Shown here in pieces: positions 26,161-36,041 of a stretch of DNA of 64,000 nucleotides. The stretch is from Ferrovibrio terrae (lineage in GTDB: Bacteria > Pseudomonadota > Alphaproteobacteria > Ferrovibrionales > Ferrovibrionaceae). A model generated the notes under the pieces. The model worked only from the letters and a program-made list of their open reading frames with translations, was not told the origin of the DNA and ran no database searches. The DNA lies in NCBI RefSeq assembly GCF_007197755.1, contig NZ_CP041636.1, positions 3,694,001-3,758,000 of the forward strand. Reading direction: 5' to 3'. The translations under genes and the position numbers were made by a program. The stretch's first letter is position 1, and each line of letters begins with the position of its first letter.

Positions 26161-26185
26161 AAAGCCGCAGAGACTGCGGCCTTTT
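26161..26185. terminator. Bidirectional intrinsic terminator
   Basis: A 7-bp stem GCCGCAG-AGA-CTGCGGC (26164-26180) has CTTTTT on the plus-strand side and TTTTTTT on the minus-strand side. It ends the leftward giant-protein operon after the FkbM gene. It lies 17 bp beyond attR, so it was probably also the native terminator of tRNA-Ser before the element inserted. Confidence 0.9.
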
Positions 26186-26215
26186 TCCGTGCAGAGTTCC
26201 GAAGCTGTAAACGGG

Positions 26216-27082
26216 TCAGCCGGCCGCCGGCGCGGCGGCCTGCCCGGTCAGACCGGTCATGTAGGTCGGCGCCATCTTCTCACCGGTACGGCGATCGTGT
26301 TCCAGCAGGATATGCAGAACCAGATCGTAGGACTGGTAGCAGTCGTGCAGAATCGCGGCCATTGCCAGCAGCTGGCGCGGGCTGAGGCGCGACAGCCTGG
26401 TGAAGTTGCGCACATAGACCGCATCGGCCCAGACCGTCTGGCTGAGACCGGCGTAAATGTCCTGCTGCACCAGCATCGGCACGATGGTGCGGCTGACGGT
26501 CGGGAAGAAGCGATGGAAGGCGTAGCCCTGGCTGCGCAGGAACACATCGACGTCGCCGAACAGCGGCTGGTCGACATAGAGCGGCAGGAACTCCACCTCG
26601 GTCTGGATCACCAGCGCATCCGCAAGCCGCTTGGTGGCGTTCTGGAACACCATCAGTTCGGCGCCCTGAATGTCGATTTTAACGAAGTCGATGCCTTCGG
26701 TTTCCGGAATATCGTCCAGACGCGTGGTCTCGACCTCTATTTTCGACACCACCTGGCCCCAGTTCGGGAAGCCATGAAACAGATTGAGCACTTCGGTATT
26801 CGGCGTCAGCAGCGACGTCATGCCGGACGAGGCGCACAAATTCAGGGTATGCCGTTTGCCATCGCCGATCGCGTTCGGCAGATAGGTCTCGTTCGGACCC
26901 TTCATTCCGTTCAGCTTGGCCAACGCATCGGTATTCGGCTCGAAGCCGATGATGTCGGCGTGACCGCCACGCAGCAGAGTGTTGTATTGCGGGACGGCGT
27001 CGAGCGGGTTCGCCCCGATATCGACGATCTTCACCCTTACCGACGAGCTTGTAAGCGCGTGAAATGAACCGGGAATGGCCAT
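26216..27082 (-). CDS. FkbM family SAM-dependent methyltransferase
   Basis: A 288-aa methyltransferase of the FkbM family, which often O-methylates sugars on glycoproteins, O-antigen or capsule. SAM motif I is VDIGANP (20-26), followed by GFEPN and the family block KIDIQGAELMVFQNA. The C-terminal 90 residues are an unusual helical extension. AGGA precedes the ATG. It is the last gene before the terminator, downstream of the giant proteins and the GT41 enzyme, consistent with methylation of the sugar that the transferase attaches. Confidence 0.9.
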   Translation of the reverse strand: MAIPGSFHALTSSSVRVKIVDIGANPLDAVPQYNTLLRGGHADIIGFEPNTDALAKLNGMKGPNETYLPNAIGDGKRHTLNLCASSGMTSLLTPNTEVLNLFHGFPNWGQVVSKIEVETTRLDDIPETEGIDFVKIDIQGAELMVFQNATKRLADALVIQTEVEFLPLYVDQPLFGDVDVFLRSQGYAFHRFFPTVSRTIVPMLVQQDIYAGLSQTVWADAVYVRNFTRLSRLSPRQLLAMAAILHDCYQSYDLVLHILLEHDRRTGEKMAPTYMTGLTGQAAAPAAG

Positions 27083-27141
27083 GAGATCCTGCCTTGTCTG
27101 ACGAACTCGTTGTGCTCAGGCTCGGTTCTAGCGGGCAATGC

Positions 27142-27348
27142 TTACTGTTTGGTTTCCCGCTGCAGGATATCGCGCACGGCCTCCGAGATGCGCAGCCATT
27201 CCAGGGCACCATCGCGGTCGCCACCCTCCGCCAGCATGCTGGCGCGATGCGCGGCAATCCGCAGTGCCCGGCGGCCATGGAAGCGGAACAGCAGCCCCGC
27301 CGTCTTGTCGGGCGCCAGTCCTTGGTCGCTGCGGAAGTCTTCGCTCAT
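27142..27348 (-). CDS. Small conserved-looking protein of the giant-protein operon
   Basis: A 68-aa soluble protein with a very strong GGAGGT ribosome site (5-nt spacing). Residues 20-60 form two predicted helices with a TPR-like pattern (GRRALRIAAHRASMLAEGGDRDGALEWLRISEAVRDIL). It has no signal peptide or membrane segment. Its position between the second giant protein and the methyltransferase suggests an adaptor or chaperone, but this is inference. I know no family for it. Confidence 0.7.
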   Translation of the reverse strand: MSEDFRSDQGLAPDKTAGLLFRFHGRRALRIAAHRASMLAEGGDRDGALEWLRISEAVRDILQRETKQ

Positions 27349-27427
27349 CGGCGACCTCCAGGGGGCAGGCCTAGGTCTGCCGACACCGCATCAGGAGCGC
27401 GCTGCAACAAGATATTCCTCATCCCGC

Positions 27428-30400
27428 TCAGCCAATCGCCAGAAGCCAGGCTTCGATCTGTTCATCGCCGAACAACTCGACCTGGGCCTGCGTCAGTGCA
27501 TTGGCTTGGGTCGTGGTCATCGAGGAAATCGACGTCGTGGTCAGGCCAACAATGGCGGTCAACGAAATGGCCGCCAGCTGGGTGGTCGACAACTCGTCGA
27601 TATCGATTTCCTCGAGGGCGCCAACCTGGGTCAAGGTCAGACCGGTCATCTGCGCCGCGGTCAGAACGCCAACCTGGGCCGCGTCCAATCCGTTGAAGGC
27701 GGTTTCCGTCAACGCGCCAATCTGGGACGCTGAGAGGCCGGCCAGCGCCGTGGTGCTGAGCGCCACCGTCTGCGTGCTGTCGAGGGCGCCAAGCTGCGTC
27801 GTGGTCAGCGCTTTGACCTGCGCCGAGGTCAGTACGCCCAGCCGATCCGTATCGAGTGCGTTCAGGCTGGTGGTGGTGAGCGCCGCAATCTGCGTGGCCA
27901 GCAGGCCGCCCACCGCAGTACTGGTCAGCGCCTCGACCTGGGTGCTTTCCAGGGTGCCGATCTGCGTGGCGGTCAGGCCCCTCGCCTGCGTCAGGCTCAG
28001 AACACCGAACTGATCCGCTGTCAGCGCGTCAAGCTGCGTCGTGGTCAGCGCACCGATTTGCTGCGACGTCAGGCCGGCCACGCGCGTGGTGTCCAGCTGA
28101 GCCAGATTGGTGGTGCTCAGGGCCGCCGCCTGTGTCGTGCTCAGCGAACCAAGCTGGGTCGAGCTCAGTTCGTTGAAATCCTCCGGATCAAGCTGGTTGA
28201 TCTGCGTCGTGGTCAGACCGCGCAATTGGATAGCGGTCAAGGCCTGCGCCTGAGTGGTATCGAGGTGCTTGAGGTTGGTACTGCTCAGGGTCTGCAGTTG
28301 CGTCGCCGTCAGCGATTTGATCTGTGTCGAGCTCAGCTCCGCAATGTCAGTCTCTTCCAGCCCCTCGATCTGTGTCGTGGTCAGGGCCGCGATCTGACTC
28401 CCCAGCAATGCCTGGGTCTGCGTCTCGTCCAGGGCGTTGAAGGCCGTGGTCGTCAACGAGCCGATCTGCGCAGCGGTCAGGCCAGCCAGCGCCGAAGTGC
28501 TGAGCGCGGTGATCTGCGTGGACAAGGCACCGAGCTGCGTTGTAGTCAGCCCCTTCACCTGCGTCGCAGTCAGGGCGCCAAATACAGCCGTATCAAGATT
28601 TTCAATCTGCGTGGTGGTCAGGCCGCTGAGCTGGGTGGCTGCCAGATTGGCGATCGTCGTGGTGCTGAGTTCCGAGAACTGCTCGGTAGACAGCGAACCG
28701 ATCTGCGTCGAGGTCAGGCCCTTGATCTGGGTCGAAGTCAGCGCCGCAAAGACCGTCGTATTCAGTTCATCGATTTGGGTCGTCGTTAGCGCGCCGATCT
28801 GCGTCGAAACGAGGGCCGCAATGCGGGTTTCATCAAGGTCTGGCAGGAGGGTGGTGCTCAGGCCCTTGATCTGGGTGGTGGTCAGGGTGCCGAACTGCGT
28901 CGCTGTCAGTTCATTCAGATCGGCCGCCAACAAGCCGTTCAGCTGCGTGGTGGTCAACGCCCTGAGCTGGGCGCTGCTGAGCGCCTGGAACTGGGTTTCG
29001 TCGAGTTGCGACAGGTTTTCGGTCGACAGAGACTTGATCTGCGTCACCGTCACCGCCTTGAGCTGGGTTACGGTCAGATCGGCGACATCTTCGGAACGCA
29101 AGCCAGCGATCTGCGTCGTGGTCAGGCCGGCAATCTGAACTGTGGTCAGCGCGCGGGTCTGGGCGGTATCAAGCTCGTTAAGCGCTTCCGTGCTCAACGC
29201 CGCGATCTGGGTCGCAGCCAGGCCGGACAGGGTCGTGGTGCTCAGCGCCGTGATCTGCGTGCTGTCGAGCGACCCGAATTGCGTGGTGGTCAGCCCCTTG
29301 ATCTGTGTGGCCGTCAGCGCGGTGAATGCCGTGGTGCTGAGGGCGCCCAGCTGTGTCGTGGTGAGAGCGCCAAGCTGCAGCGCCGTCAAACCGCCGACCT
29401 GTGTGGTGGTCAGTTCGGCAATGGCGGTCTCGTTGATGGCCTTGACCTGCAGGGTGGTCAGACCTGCAAGCTGGGTCGAGGTCAGATCCAGCAGATCGGT
29501 GCTTTCAAGTCCGGCAATCTGCGTGGTGGTCAACGCCTTGAGCTGCAATGCACTCAGAGCCTGGAACTGGGTGGTGTCGAGCGCTTCCAGATCTTCCTGC
29601 TCCAGCGCCGCAACCTGCGATGCCGTCAAAGCCTTGATCTGCGTCAGGCTCAGTTCACCGATATCGGTGGTGGTCAGTTCCGCAACCTGCGTGGTCGCCA
29701 GACCGGCAATCTGTGCGGCGCTCAGCGCCGACGTTTGTGTGGTGTTGAGTTCAGACAGATTGGTCGACGTCAATGCGCGCAACTGCAACGTGGTCAGCGA
29801 CTTGATCTGCGTTGTCGTGAGATCGGCAACATCGAGTGAATCAAGCGACGCGATCTGCGTCGTGGTCAGGGCTGCAATCTGCGTCCCCGCCAGGGACTTT
29901 GCCTGGGTCGAACTCAGTGCGTTCAGCGTCGATGTTGCCAGGGCTTTGATCTGCGCCGCCGTCAGGCCGGCCAGAGCAGCGGTGCTCAGCCCCTCAACCT
30001 GCGTATCCTTCAACGCGGCCACTTGCGTGGTCGTCAGCCCCTTGATCTGCGTCGATGTGAATGCGGCAAAAACAGTCGAATCGAGAGTGTCGAGCTGTGT
30101 CGAGGTCAGGCCGCCGATCTGCAGAGCGGTCAGGTTGGCAATAGCGGTCGAACTCAGAGCGCTGAACTGGTCATTGTCCAACGAACCGATCTGCGTCGAC
30201 GTCAAGCCCTTGGTCTGCGTCGACGTCAGGGCCGCGAAGACCTCGCTGGTAATCGCGTCAAGCTGCCCGGTGGTGAGCGCGCCGATCTGGGTCGCGGCCA
30301 GGGCCCCAACCTGGGTTTCGGTCAGGTTTTCTATGGCACCATCGGTAAAGGCGCGAATCTGCGTCGTGTTCAGGCTGCCGAACTGCGTGGACGTCAGTTC

Positions 30401-33400
30401 ACCAAGGTCTTCGCTGCTGAGCCCGCTGATCTGCGTCGTCGTCAGGGCCTGCACCTGCGCCGTGGTCAGCGCCTGCGCCTGGGTCTCGGTCAGAGCCGCG
30501 AGATTTTCGCTGGTTAGCGACTTGAGCTGCGTCGCGGTCAGCGCCTTGATCTGGGTCGTGCTCAGCTCGGCGATATCTTCCTCAGCCAGAGCATTGATCT
30601 GCGTCGTGGTCAGGCCGGCGATCTGCGATGCCGTCAGGGACTGCATCCGCGTGGTGTCGAGACTGTTCAGCGCAGTCGAGGTCAACGCACCGAGCTGAGA
30701 ACCGGTCAGGCCGGAAATCGCTGTGCCGCTCAGCAGTGCAATCTGGGTATCTTCCAGCGATGCGATCTGGGTGGTGGTCAGCCCCTTCACCTGCGTGACG
30801 TTCAACGCACCGAGCAGGGTTTCGTTCGCGCTATCAAGCTGCGTAGTGGTCAGCGCTGCGATTTGAAGTGCCGTAAGACCACCAACCTGTGCTGACGTCA
30901 GAGTCTCAAGGACCGCTGCATCAATGCTGCTGATCTGCGCTGTTGACAGGGCGCCGATCTGCGTCGACGTCAGTTCCTCCAGATCGGAGGCCGCGAAATT
31001 CGCTATCTGCGTCGTGGTCAACGCCTTGAGCTGTGCCGCCGTGAGCGCCTGAGCCTGCGTCTCGCTCAGCGCGGAGATGCTCTCGCTGGTGAGGCCTTTA
31101 AGCTGCGTCGCCGTCAGCGACTTGATCTGCGTCACCGTCAGATCGGCAATTGAATCCACGTCGAGCGCATTGATCTGCGTCGTGGTCAAGGCGGCGATCT
31201 GGGTGGCGAGCAATGCTTTGCTCTGCGTCGTATCCAGAGCGATCAGCGCCTCTGTGCTGAGGGCCGCAATCTGCGACGAAACCAGGCCCGTGAGTGCGGT
31301 CCCTGTCAGGGCCTTGACCTGGTCTTCCAGCAAGGCGCCGACCTGGGTGGTCGTCAGTCCCCTGATCTGGGTCGAGGTCAGGACGCCCAGCGCTTCCGTG
31401 CTGAGTGCGCCAATCAGCGTGCTGCTCAGGCTGCCGATCTGGGCAGACGTCAGACCGCCGATCGCAGTCGTGGTCAGTCCGCTGAACTGGGTTTCATCCA
31501 GCGACGCAATCTGCGTCGTGGTCAGGGCCTTCACCTGCGTCGTGCTCAACTCGGCAATGACCGTCGATGTCAGAGCGTCAAGTTGGGTGGTGCCAAGAGC
31601 GCTGATCTGGCTGGCAGCCAGCGCTTTTACCTGGGATGTGGTAAGGAAGCCGATAACAGTGTCGCTGAGACCCTTGATCTGCGTGACCGACAGGGCCGCG
31701 ACCTGACTGGTGCTGAGTTCCGCAACGTCCGCATCAATCAGATCGTTCAGCTGCGTCGTGGTCAGCGCCTGAATCTGCTGATTGCTCAACGCCTGGACCT
31801 GCGTGGTTTCGAGAGCCGCCAGGCCATCACTATTCAGCGATTTGATCTGCGTGGCTGTCAGCGCCTTGAGCTGCGTCGTCGTCAGATCGGCAACATCCGT
31901 CGTTTCCAGCGACGAAATCTGGGTCGTGGTCAGGGCTGCGATCTGCGTGGCAGCCAGCGCTTTGCTCTGCGTCGTATCCAGAGCAATCAGCGCCGTGGTG
32001 CTCAGGGCGGCAATCTGTGTGCCCGCAAGGCCGGTGAGCGCGGAGCTGCTGAACGCGGAAACCTGGGTCGATTCGAGCGCCTTGATCTGCGTCGTGGTAA
32101 GCCCCTTGATCTGCGTCGAGGTCAGAGCGCTCACGGTGGCGGTATCAAGAGAATTGAGCTGTGTCGAGGTCAGACCACCGATCTGCGAAGCGGTCAGGCC
32201 GCCAATCGTGGTTGTGGTCAGCAGGGCAAACTGTTCGTCGCTAAGCGCACCAAGCTGAGCCGCCGTCAGCCCCTTGATCTGGGTGGCCGTCAGCGCCGAG
32301 AAGGCGTCGTCATCCAGTGATGCGATCTGCGTCGTTGTCAGCGCGCCGATCTGCGCGACCGCCAGAGCCTGAACCTGCGTCGTCTCGAGTTCATTCAGAG
32401 TCGTGGTGGTCAGGCCCTTGATCTGGGTGGTCGACAGGCCCTTGATCTGCGTCTCACTCAGCTCGCGCAGGTCGTCTGATGTCAGGGTGTTCAATTGCGT
32501 CGTGGTCAGAGCCTGCAACTGCAGCGTGGTAAGTGCCTGGGCCTGGGTGGTATCCAGCGCCGACAGATTCGTATCCGTCAGCGCCTTGATCTGCGTAACA
32601 GACAGGGCCTTGATCTGTGTCGTGGTCAGATCCGCTACATCCGCAGTATCCAGCGCTGCGATCTGCGTGGTCGTCAGCGCCGCGATCTGCGTGGCGCCAA
32701 GCGCCTTGCTTTGTGTCGTATCCAGCGCATTCAGTGCCTCTGTGCTCAGAGCTTTGATCTGGGCAACAGTGAAGCCCGCAAGCGCCGCGGTGCTCAGAAC
32801 CCCCACCTGGCTGCTGGTCAACGCACCGACCTGCGTGGTCGTGAATCCCCTGATCTGCGTCGCGGAGAGCGCGCCCAGAGCATCGGTGCTCAGGGCATCA
32901 ATCAACGTTGCGGTCAGGCCGGAAATCTGGGCGGACGTGAGGCCGGAAATGGCCGCAGTGCTGATCGCACCAAACTGCGTGGTCTCCAGAGAACCGATCT
33001 GCGTTGAGGTCAGCCCCTTCACCTGGGTGGAGGTCAGTTCAGCGAAAACAGCGTCGCTCAGCCCATCAATCTGGGTCGTGGTGAGGCTGGCGATCTGCGT
33101 GGCGGTCAACGCCTGCCGCTGAGCGCTGCTCAGGCCATCAATATTGGTATTGCTGAGGTTCGCAATCTGCGTAGTACTGAGGCCGGCTATCTGCGTCGTA
33201 TTGAAGTCGGCAAATTCGACGGCAGCAAGATCATTCAGCTGGGTTGTGGTCAGCCCCTGGAGCTGCGCCGTCGACAGCACCTGAATCTGCGTCGAGGTCA
33301 ACGTCGCCAGATTATCGCTGCTCAGAGCCCGCAACTGCGTGGTGGTGAAGCTCTTCAGCTGTGTGACGGTCAGTTCTGCCACATCCGCGGAGTCCAGCGC

Positions 33401-35998
33401 CGCCACCTGCGTCGTGGTCAACCCCTTGAGTTGGGTTGCCGTCAGCGCAGCGCTCTGCGTCTCGCTCAGGGCATTCAGCGCTGTCGTGATCAAAGCGCCG
33501 ATCTGCGAAGAACTCAGCGCCGCAAGCACTGTGCTGCTCAGAGCAGTAATCTGGGTTTCATCAAGCGAGGCGATCTGCGTTGTCGTCAGGCCCTTGGCCT
33601 GTGTCGAGGTCAGCAATGCGATCTCGTCGGCATCCAGACTGTCGAGCAACGTAGTGCTCAACGTACTGATCTGCGATGCAGTCAGGCTCTGCAGCCGCGT
33701 TGACGTCAGATCAGACAGCGCGGTCGAATTCATTGCCGCTATCTGGGTGGTCGAAAGTGCGGCAAACTGCGTCGAACTCAACTCATCGACATCGGTTTCA
33801 CTGAGGCCCGCGATCTGCGTCGTGGTCAGCGCCTTGATTTGCGCCGTGCTCAGCGCCTGGAACTGGGTCGTGTCGAGTTGCGAGAGATTTGTGCTGGTCA
33901 GCGCCTTGAGCTGCGTGACGCTCAATGCCTTGAGCTGCGTTGTGGTCAGATCCGCTACATCCGCAGTATCCAGCGCCGCAATCTGTGTCGTGGTCAGGGC
34001 CGCAATCTGGGTGGCCGTCAACGCCCGGGTCTGCGTGGTGTCCAGTTCATTGATGGCCGAGGTGGTCAGCGCGGCGATCTGGGTGCTAGCGAGTGCTGAA
34101 ATGGCCGCGGTAGTCAGGGCTGCAACCTGGCTCCCCTCCAGCGACGCGATCTGCGTCGTGGTCATGGCCTTGACCTGAGTGGAACTCAGTCCGGCAAATA
34201 CATCCTGATCCAGCGCATCGATCTGCGTGGTGGTCAGAACGCCGATCTGCGCAGCCGTCAGGTTGAGAACCTGGGTATTTGTGAGCCCGTCGATCGCCTT
34301 GATCTGAGTCGTCGATAAGCCGGCAAACTGGGTGGCGGTCAGCAACCCGATCTGCTCAGAGACCCATCCAGAAATCTGCGTCGTGGTGAGTCCGCCGATC
34401 TGGCCAGACGACAAGGCACCGATCTGCGCCGACGACAAATTGTTCAAATCGTCCGTTGCCAGCGACCGCAGCTGGGTTGTCGACAGAGCCGAAAGCTGCG
34501 CTACCGTCAGGTCGCCGACGTCAGCACTGTCGAATGCATCGATCTGCGTTGTGGTAAAGCCTTTGACCTGCGTCGTGGTCAGCGCCTGTACCTGCGTGGC
34601 GTCCAGGAAATTGAGCGCAGTAGTGCTTACCGCTCCGATCTGAGCCGCTGTCAGTCCCGACAGTGCGACATTCGTCAGAGCGGCAACCTGGGTATCTTCC
34701 AGTGATGCGACCTGGGTCGTCGTCAGCCCCTTGACCTGCGTCGAGGTCAGCGTGCCAAACGCCTCCCCTACCAGCACATCCAGCTGCGCCGTCGTCAGCG
34801 CGCCGAGCTGTGTCGATGTCATATTGGAAACCTGTGTCGTGGACAGGCTTTCGATCGTCTCTGTGCTCAGCACTTTAATCTGGGAGGACGTCAGCGCCTT
34901 GAATTGCGTCGCTGTCAGCGCCGCGCTGTCCAGCGCGGCAATCTGCGTCGTAGTCAGATTGGCAACCTGTGTCGTAGTCAGCGCCGCTGTCTGCGTGGCA
35001 GTCAGGACCTTGAGACCATCCGTGCTCAATGCGCGCAGCTGCGTGGTGCTCAGCGCGGCGAGCGCCGATGTGGCCAGCGCTTCGACATTCGTCTCGCTCA
35101 ACGCACCGATCTGGGTCGTCGTCAGGCCCTTGGCCTGCGTCGCATTCAGGGCCCCAATAGTCTCAACGCTGATCCCGTCGAGCTGTGTCGTGGTCAGGGC
35201 GCCGATCTGGGTCGCCGTCAGCTGTCCGAATTGCGTGGTGGTGAACTCATCGAGATCCGCCGCCAGGAGCCCCCTGATCTGGGTCGTCGACAGGGCGCGA
35301 AGCTGCGTCGACGTCAGCGCCTGCGCCTGCGTTTCCTCCAGCGCGCTCAGATTGGTGGTGCTGATTCCCGTGAGCTGTGTTGATGCCAGCGCCCCCAGCA
35401 CCGAGTTGCTGAAAGCCTGGAACTGAGCCTGATCGAGCGCGCCCATCTGGGTCGCCGACATGCCCTTGACCTGAGACGAGCTCAGCACGCTCAGAATATC
35501 AGGGACAAGCAGCTTGAACTGCGTCGTGGTGAGCGCGCCGATCTGCGTCGACGCGAAATTCTTGAAATGGCTTGTCGTCAGGTCATTCAACGTGGTCGTG
35601 CTGAGCAGACGCAGCTGACCCGTGCCGACCTGGGCCAGCTGGGCTGCGGTGAGTTCGTCAAACTCCTCGACGCGTAACGCGCCAACCTGGGTGGTATTCA
35701 GGCTGCGGATCTGCGTACCGCTGAGCGCCTGCATCTGGGTGCTGTCGAATTCCAGGATCTTGGTCGACAGCGCTTGAATCTGGGCCGAACTGAAGACGGC
35801 GATCTGAGCGGCATTGAAGACCATCTGGTCTTCATTGAAGTAACCAATCTGCGTCGACAGGAGCTGCGCAACCTGTCCCGTGTTGAGCGCGACGATCTGG
35901 GTGGAGTCAAGCGACTGAATATCAGTCGACGTCAGCGCCCTGAGCTGTGCAAGTGTCAGCGCCTTAATGCCGGAGGATGTCAGTTCTGATACACTCAT
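27428..35998 (-). CDS. Giant octapeptide-repeat protein (2856 aa)
   Basis: Unrecognised giant protein. After a GGAGAG ribosome site it reads without interruption in 8-residue units with the consensus xxL(S/T)(S/T)TQ(I/V/L), about 350 units. Leu at unit position 3 and Ile/Val at position 8 are near invariant. Units group as 7- or 10-unit cassettes, each closing with an LTTTQ unit, in super-repeats of 24 or 31 units. A non-canonical cap at residues 50-70 (GYFNEDQMVF) and a C-terminus ending QIEAWLLAIG break the pattern; both recur in the other giant protein. Ser/Thr dominate and there are few charges, no Cys to speak of, no N-terminal signal peptide and no membrane helix. Possible roles are a secreted surface fibre or S-layer-like protein. 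The downstream GT41 neighbour suggests glycosylation. Confidence 0.9.
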   Translation of the reverse strand: MSVSELTSSGIKALTLAQLRALTSTDIQSLDSTQIVALNTGQVAQLLSTQIGYFNEDQMVFNAAQIAVFSSAQIQALSTKILEFDSTQMQALSGTQIRSLNTTQVGALRVEEFDELTAAQLAQVGTGQLRLLSTTTLNDLTTSHFKNFASTQIGALTTTQFKLLVPDILSVLSSSQVKGMSATQMGALDQAQFQAFSNSVLGALASTQLTGISTTNLSALEETQAQALTSTQLRALSTTQIRGLLAADLDEFTTTQFGQLTATQIGALTTTQLDGISVETIGALNATQAKGLTTTQIGALSETNVEALATSALAALSTTQLRALSTDGLKVLTATQTAALTTTQVANLTTTQIAALDSAALTATQFKALTSSQIKVLSTETIESLSTTQVSNMTSTQLGALTTAQLDVLVGEAFGTLTSTQVKGLTTTQVASLEDTQVAALTNVALSGLTAAQIGAVSTTALNFLDATQVQALTTTQVKGFTTTQIDAFDSADVGDLTVAQLSALSTTQLRSLATDDLNNLSSAQIGALSSGQIGGLTTTQISGWVSEQIGLLTATQFAGLSTTQIKAIDGLTNTQVLNLTAAQIGVLTTTQIDALDQDVFAGLSSTQVKAMTTTQIASLEGSQVAALTTAAISALASTQIAALTTSAINELDTTQTRALTATQIAALTTTQIAALDTADVADLTTTQLKALSVTQLKALTSTNLSQLDTTQFQALSTAQIKALTTTQIAGLSETDVDELSSTQFAALSTTQIAAMNSTALSDLTSTRLQSLTASQISTLSTTLLDSLDADEIALLTSTQAKGLTTTQIASLDETQITALSSTVLAALSSSQIGALITTALNALSETQSAALTATQLKGLTTTQVAALDSADVAELTVTQLKSFTTTQLRALSSDNLATLTSTQIQVLSTAQLQGLTTTQLNDLAAVEFADFNTTQIAGLSTTQIANLSNTNIDGLSSAQRQALTATQIASLTTTQIDGLSDAVFAELTSTQVKGLTSTQIGSLETTQFGAISTAAISGLTSAQISGLTATLIDALSTDALGALSATQIRGFTTTQVGALTSSQVGVLSTAALAGFTVAQIKALSTEALNALDTTQSKALGATQIAALTTTQIAALDTADVADLTTTQIKALSVTQIKALTDTNLSALDTTQAQALTTLQLQALTTTQLNTLTSDDLRELSETQIKGLSTTQIKGLTTTTLNELETTQVQALAVAQIGALTTTQIASLDDDAFSALTATQIKGLTAAQLGALSDEQFALLTTTTIGGLTASQIGGLTSTQLNSLDTATVSALTSTQIKGLTTTQIKALESTQVSAFSSSALTGLAGTQIAALSTTALIALDTTQSKALAATQIAALTTTQISSLETTDVADLTTTQLKALTATQIKSLNSDGLAALETTQVQALSNQQIQALTTTQLNDLIDADVAELSTSQVAALSVTQIKGLSDTVIGFLTTSQVKALAASQISALGTTQLDALTSTVIAELSTTQVKALTTTQIASLDETQFSGLTTTAIGGLTSAQIGSLSSTLIGALSTEALGVLTSTQIRGLTTTQVGALLEDQVKALTGTALTGLVSSQIAALSTEALIALDTTQSKALLATQIAALTTTQINALDVDSIADLTVTQIKSLTATQLKGLTSESISALSETQAQALTAAQLKALTTTQIANFAASDLEELTSTQIGALSTAQISSIDAAVLETLTSAQVGGLTALQIAALTTTQLDSANETLLGALNVTQVKGLTTTQIASLEDTQIALLSGTAISGLTGSQLGALTSTALNSLDTTRMQSLTASQIAGLTTTQINALAEEDIAELSTTQIKALTATQLKSLTSENLAALTETQAQALTTAQVQALTTTQISGLSSEDLGELTSTQFGSLNTTQIRAFTDGAIENLTETQVGALAATQIGALTTGQLDAITSEVFAALTSTQTKGLTSTQIGSLDNDQFSALSSTAIANLTALQIGGLTSTQLDTLDSTVFAAFTSTQIKGLTTTQVAALKDTQVEGLSTAALAGLTAAQIKALATSTLNALSSTQAKSLAGTQIAALTTTQIASLDSLDVADLTTTQIKSLTTLQLRALTSTNLSELNTTQTSALSAAQIAGLATTQVAELTTTDIGELSLTQIKALTASQVAALEQEDLEALDTTQFQALSALQLKALTTTQIAGLESTDLLDLTSTQLAGLTTLQVKAINETAIAELTTTQVGGLTALQLGALTTTQLGALSTTAFTALTATQIKGLTTTQFGSLDSTQITALSTTTLSGLAATQIAALSTEALNELDTAQTRALTTVQIAGLTTTQIAGLRSEDVADLTVTQLKAVTVTQIKSLSTENLSQLDETQFQALSSAQLRALTTTQLNGLLAADLNELTATQFGTLTTTQIKGLSTTLLPDLDETRIAALVSTQIGALTTTQIDELNTTVFAALTSTQIKGLTSTQIGSLSTEQFSELSTTTIANLAATQLSGLTTTQIENLDTAVFGALTATQVKGLTTTQLGALSTQITALSTSALAGLTAAQIGSLTTTAFNALDETQTQALLGSQIAALTTTQIEGLEETDIAELSSTQIKSLTATQLQTLSSTNLKHLDTTQAQALTAIQLRGLTTTQINQLDPEDFNELSSTQLGSLSTTQAAALSTTNLAQLDTTRVAGLTSQQIGALTTTQLDALTADQFGVLSLTQARGLTATQIGTLESTQVEALTSTAVGGLLATQIAALTTTSLNALDTDRLGVLTSAQVKALTTTQLGALDSTQTVALSTTALAGLSASQIGALTETAFNGLDAAQVGVLTAAQMTGLTLTQVGALEEIDIDELSTTQLAAISLTAIVGLTTTSISSMTTTQANALTQAQVELFGDEQIEAWLLAIG
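27428..35998 (-). repeat. 24-bp (octad) coding repeats, diverged copies
   Basis: Continuous 24-bp periodicity across the gene. Examples of the higher-order pattern: a 24-unit period (576 bp) made of 7+10+7 cassettes, and a 31-unit period (744 bp) made of 7+10+7+7. DNA copies are clearly diverged from each other, unlike those of the other giant gene. Confidence 0.85.
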
Positions 35999-36014
35999 CT
36001 CGACTCTCCACGCC

Positions 36015-36033
36015 CGGACCGCTTCTCGGTCCG
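36015..36033 (-). promoter_or_regulatory. Intercistronic hairpin before the second giant gene
   Basis: Perfect 7-bp stem CGGACCG with 5-nt loop CTTCT and CGGTCCG, in the 43-bp gap between the GT41 stop and the second giant gene's ribosome site. There is no U-run, so it is more likely an mRNA stability or processing element than a terminator. Confidence 0.6.
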
Positions 36034-36041
36034 CGACCTGT

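Noticed and set aside
27501-35426. Many long plus-strand frames opposite the second giant gene.
   Set aside because: Same repeat-induced shadow effect; the compositions are extreme (Val/Cys/Ser- or Arg/Gln/Leu-rich) and there are no start signals.
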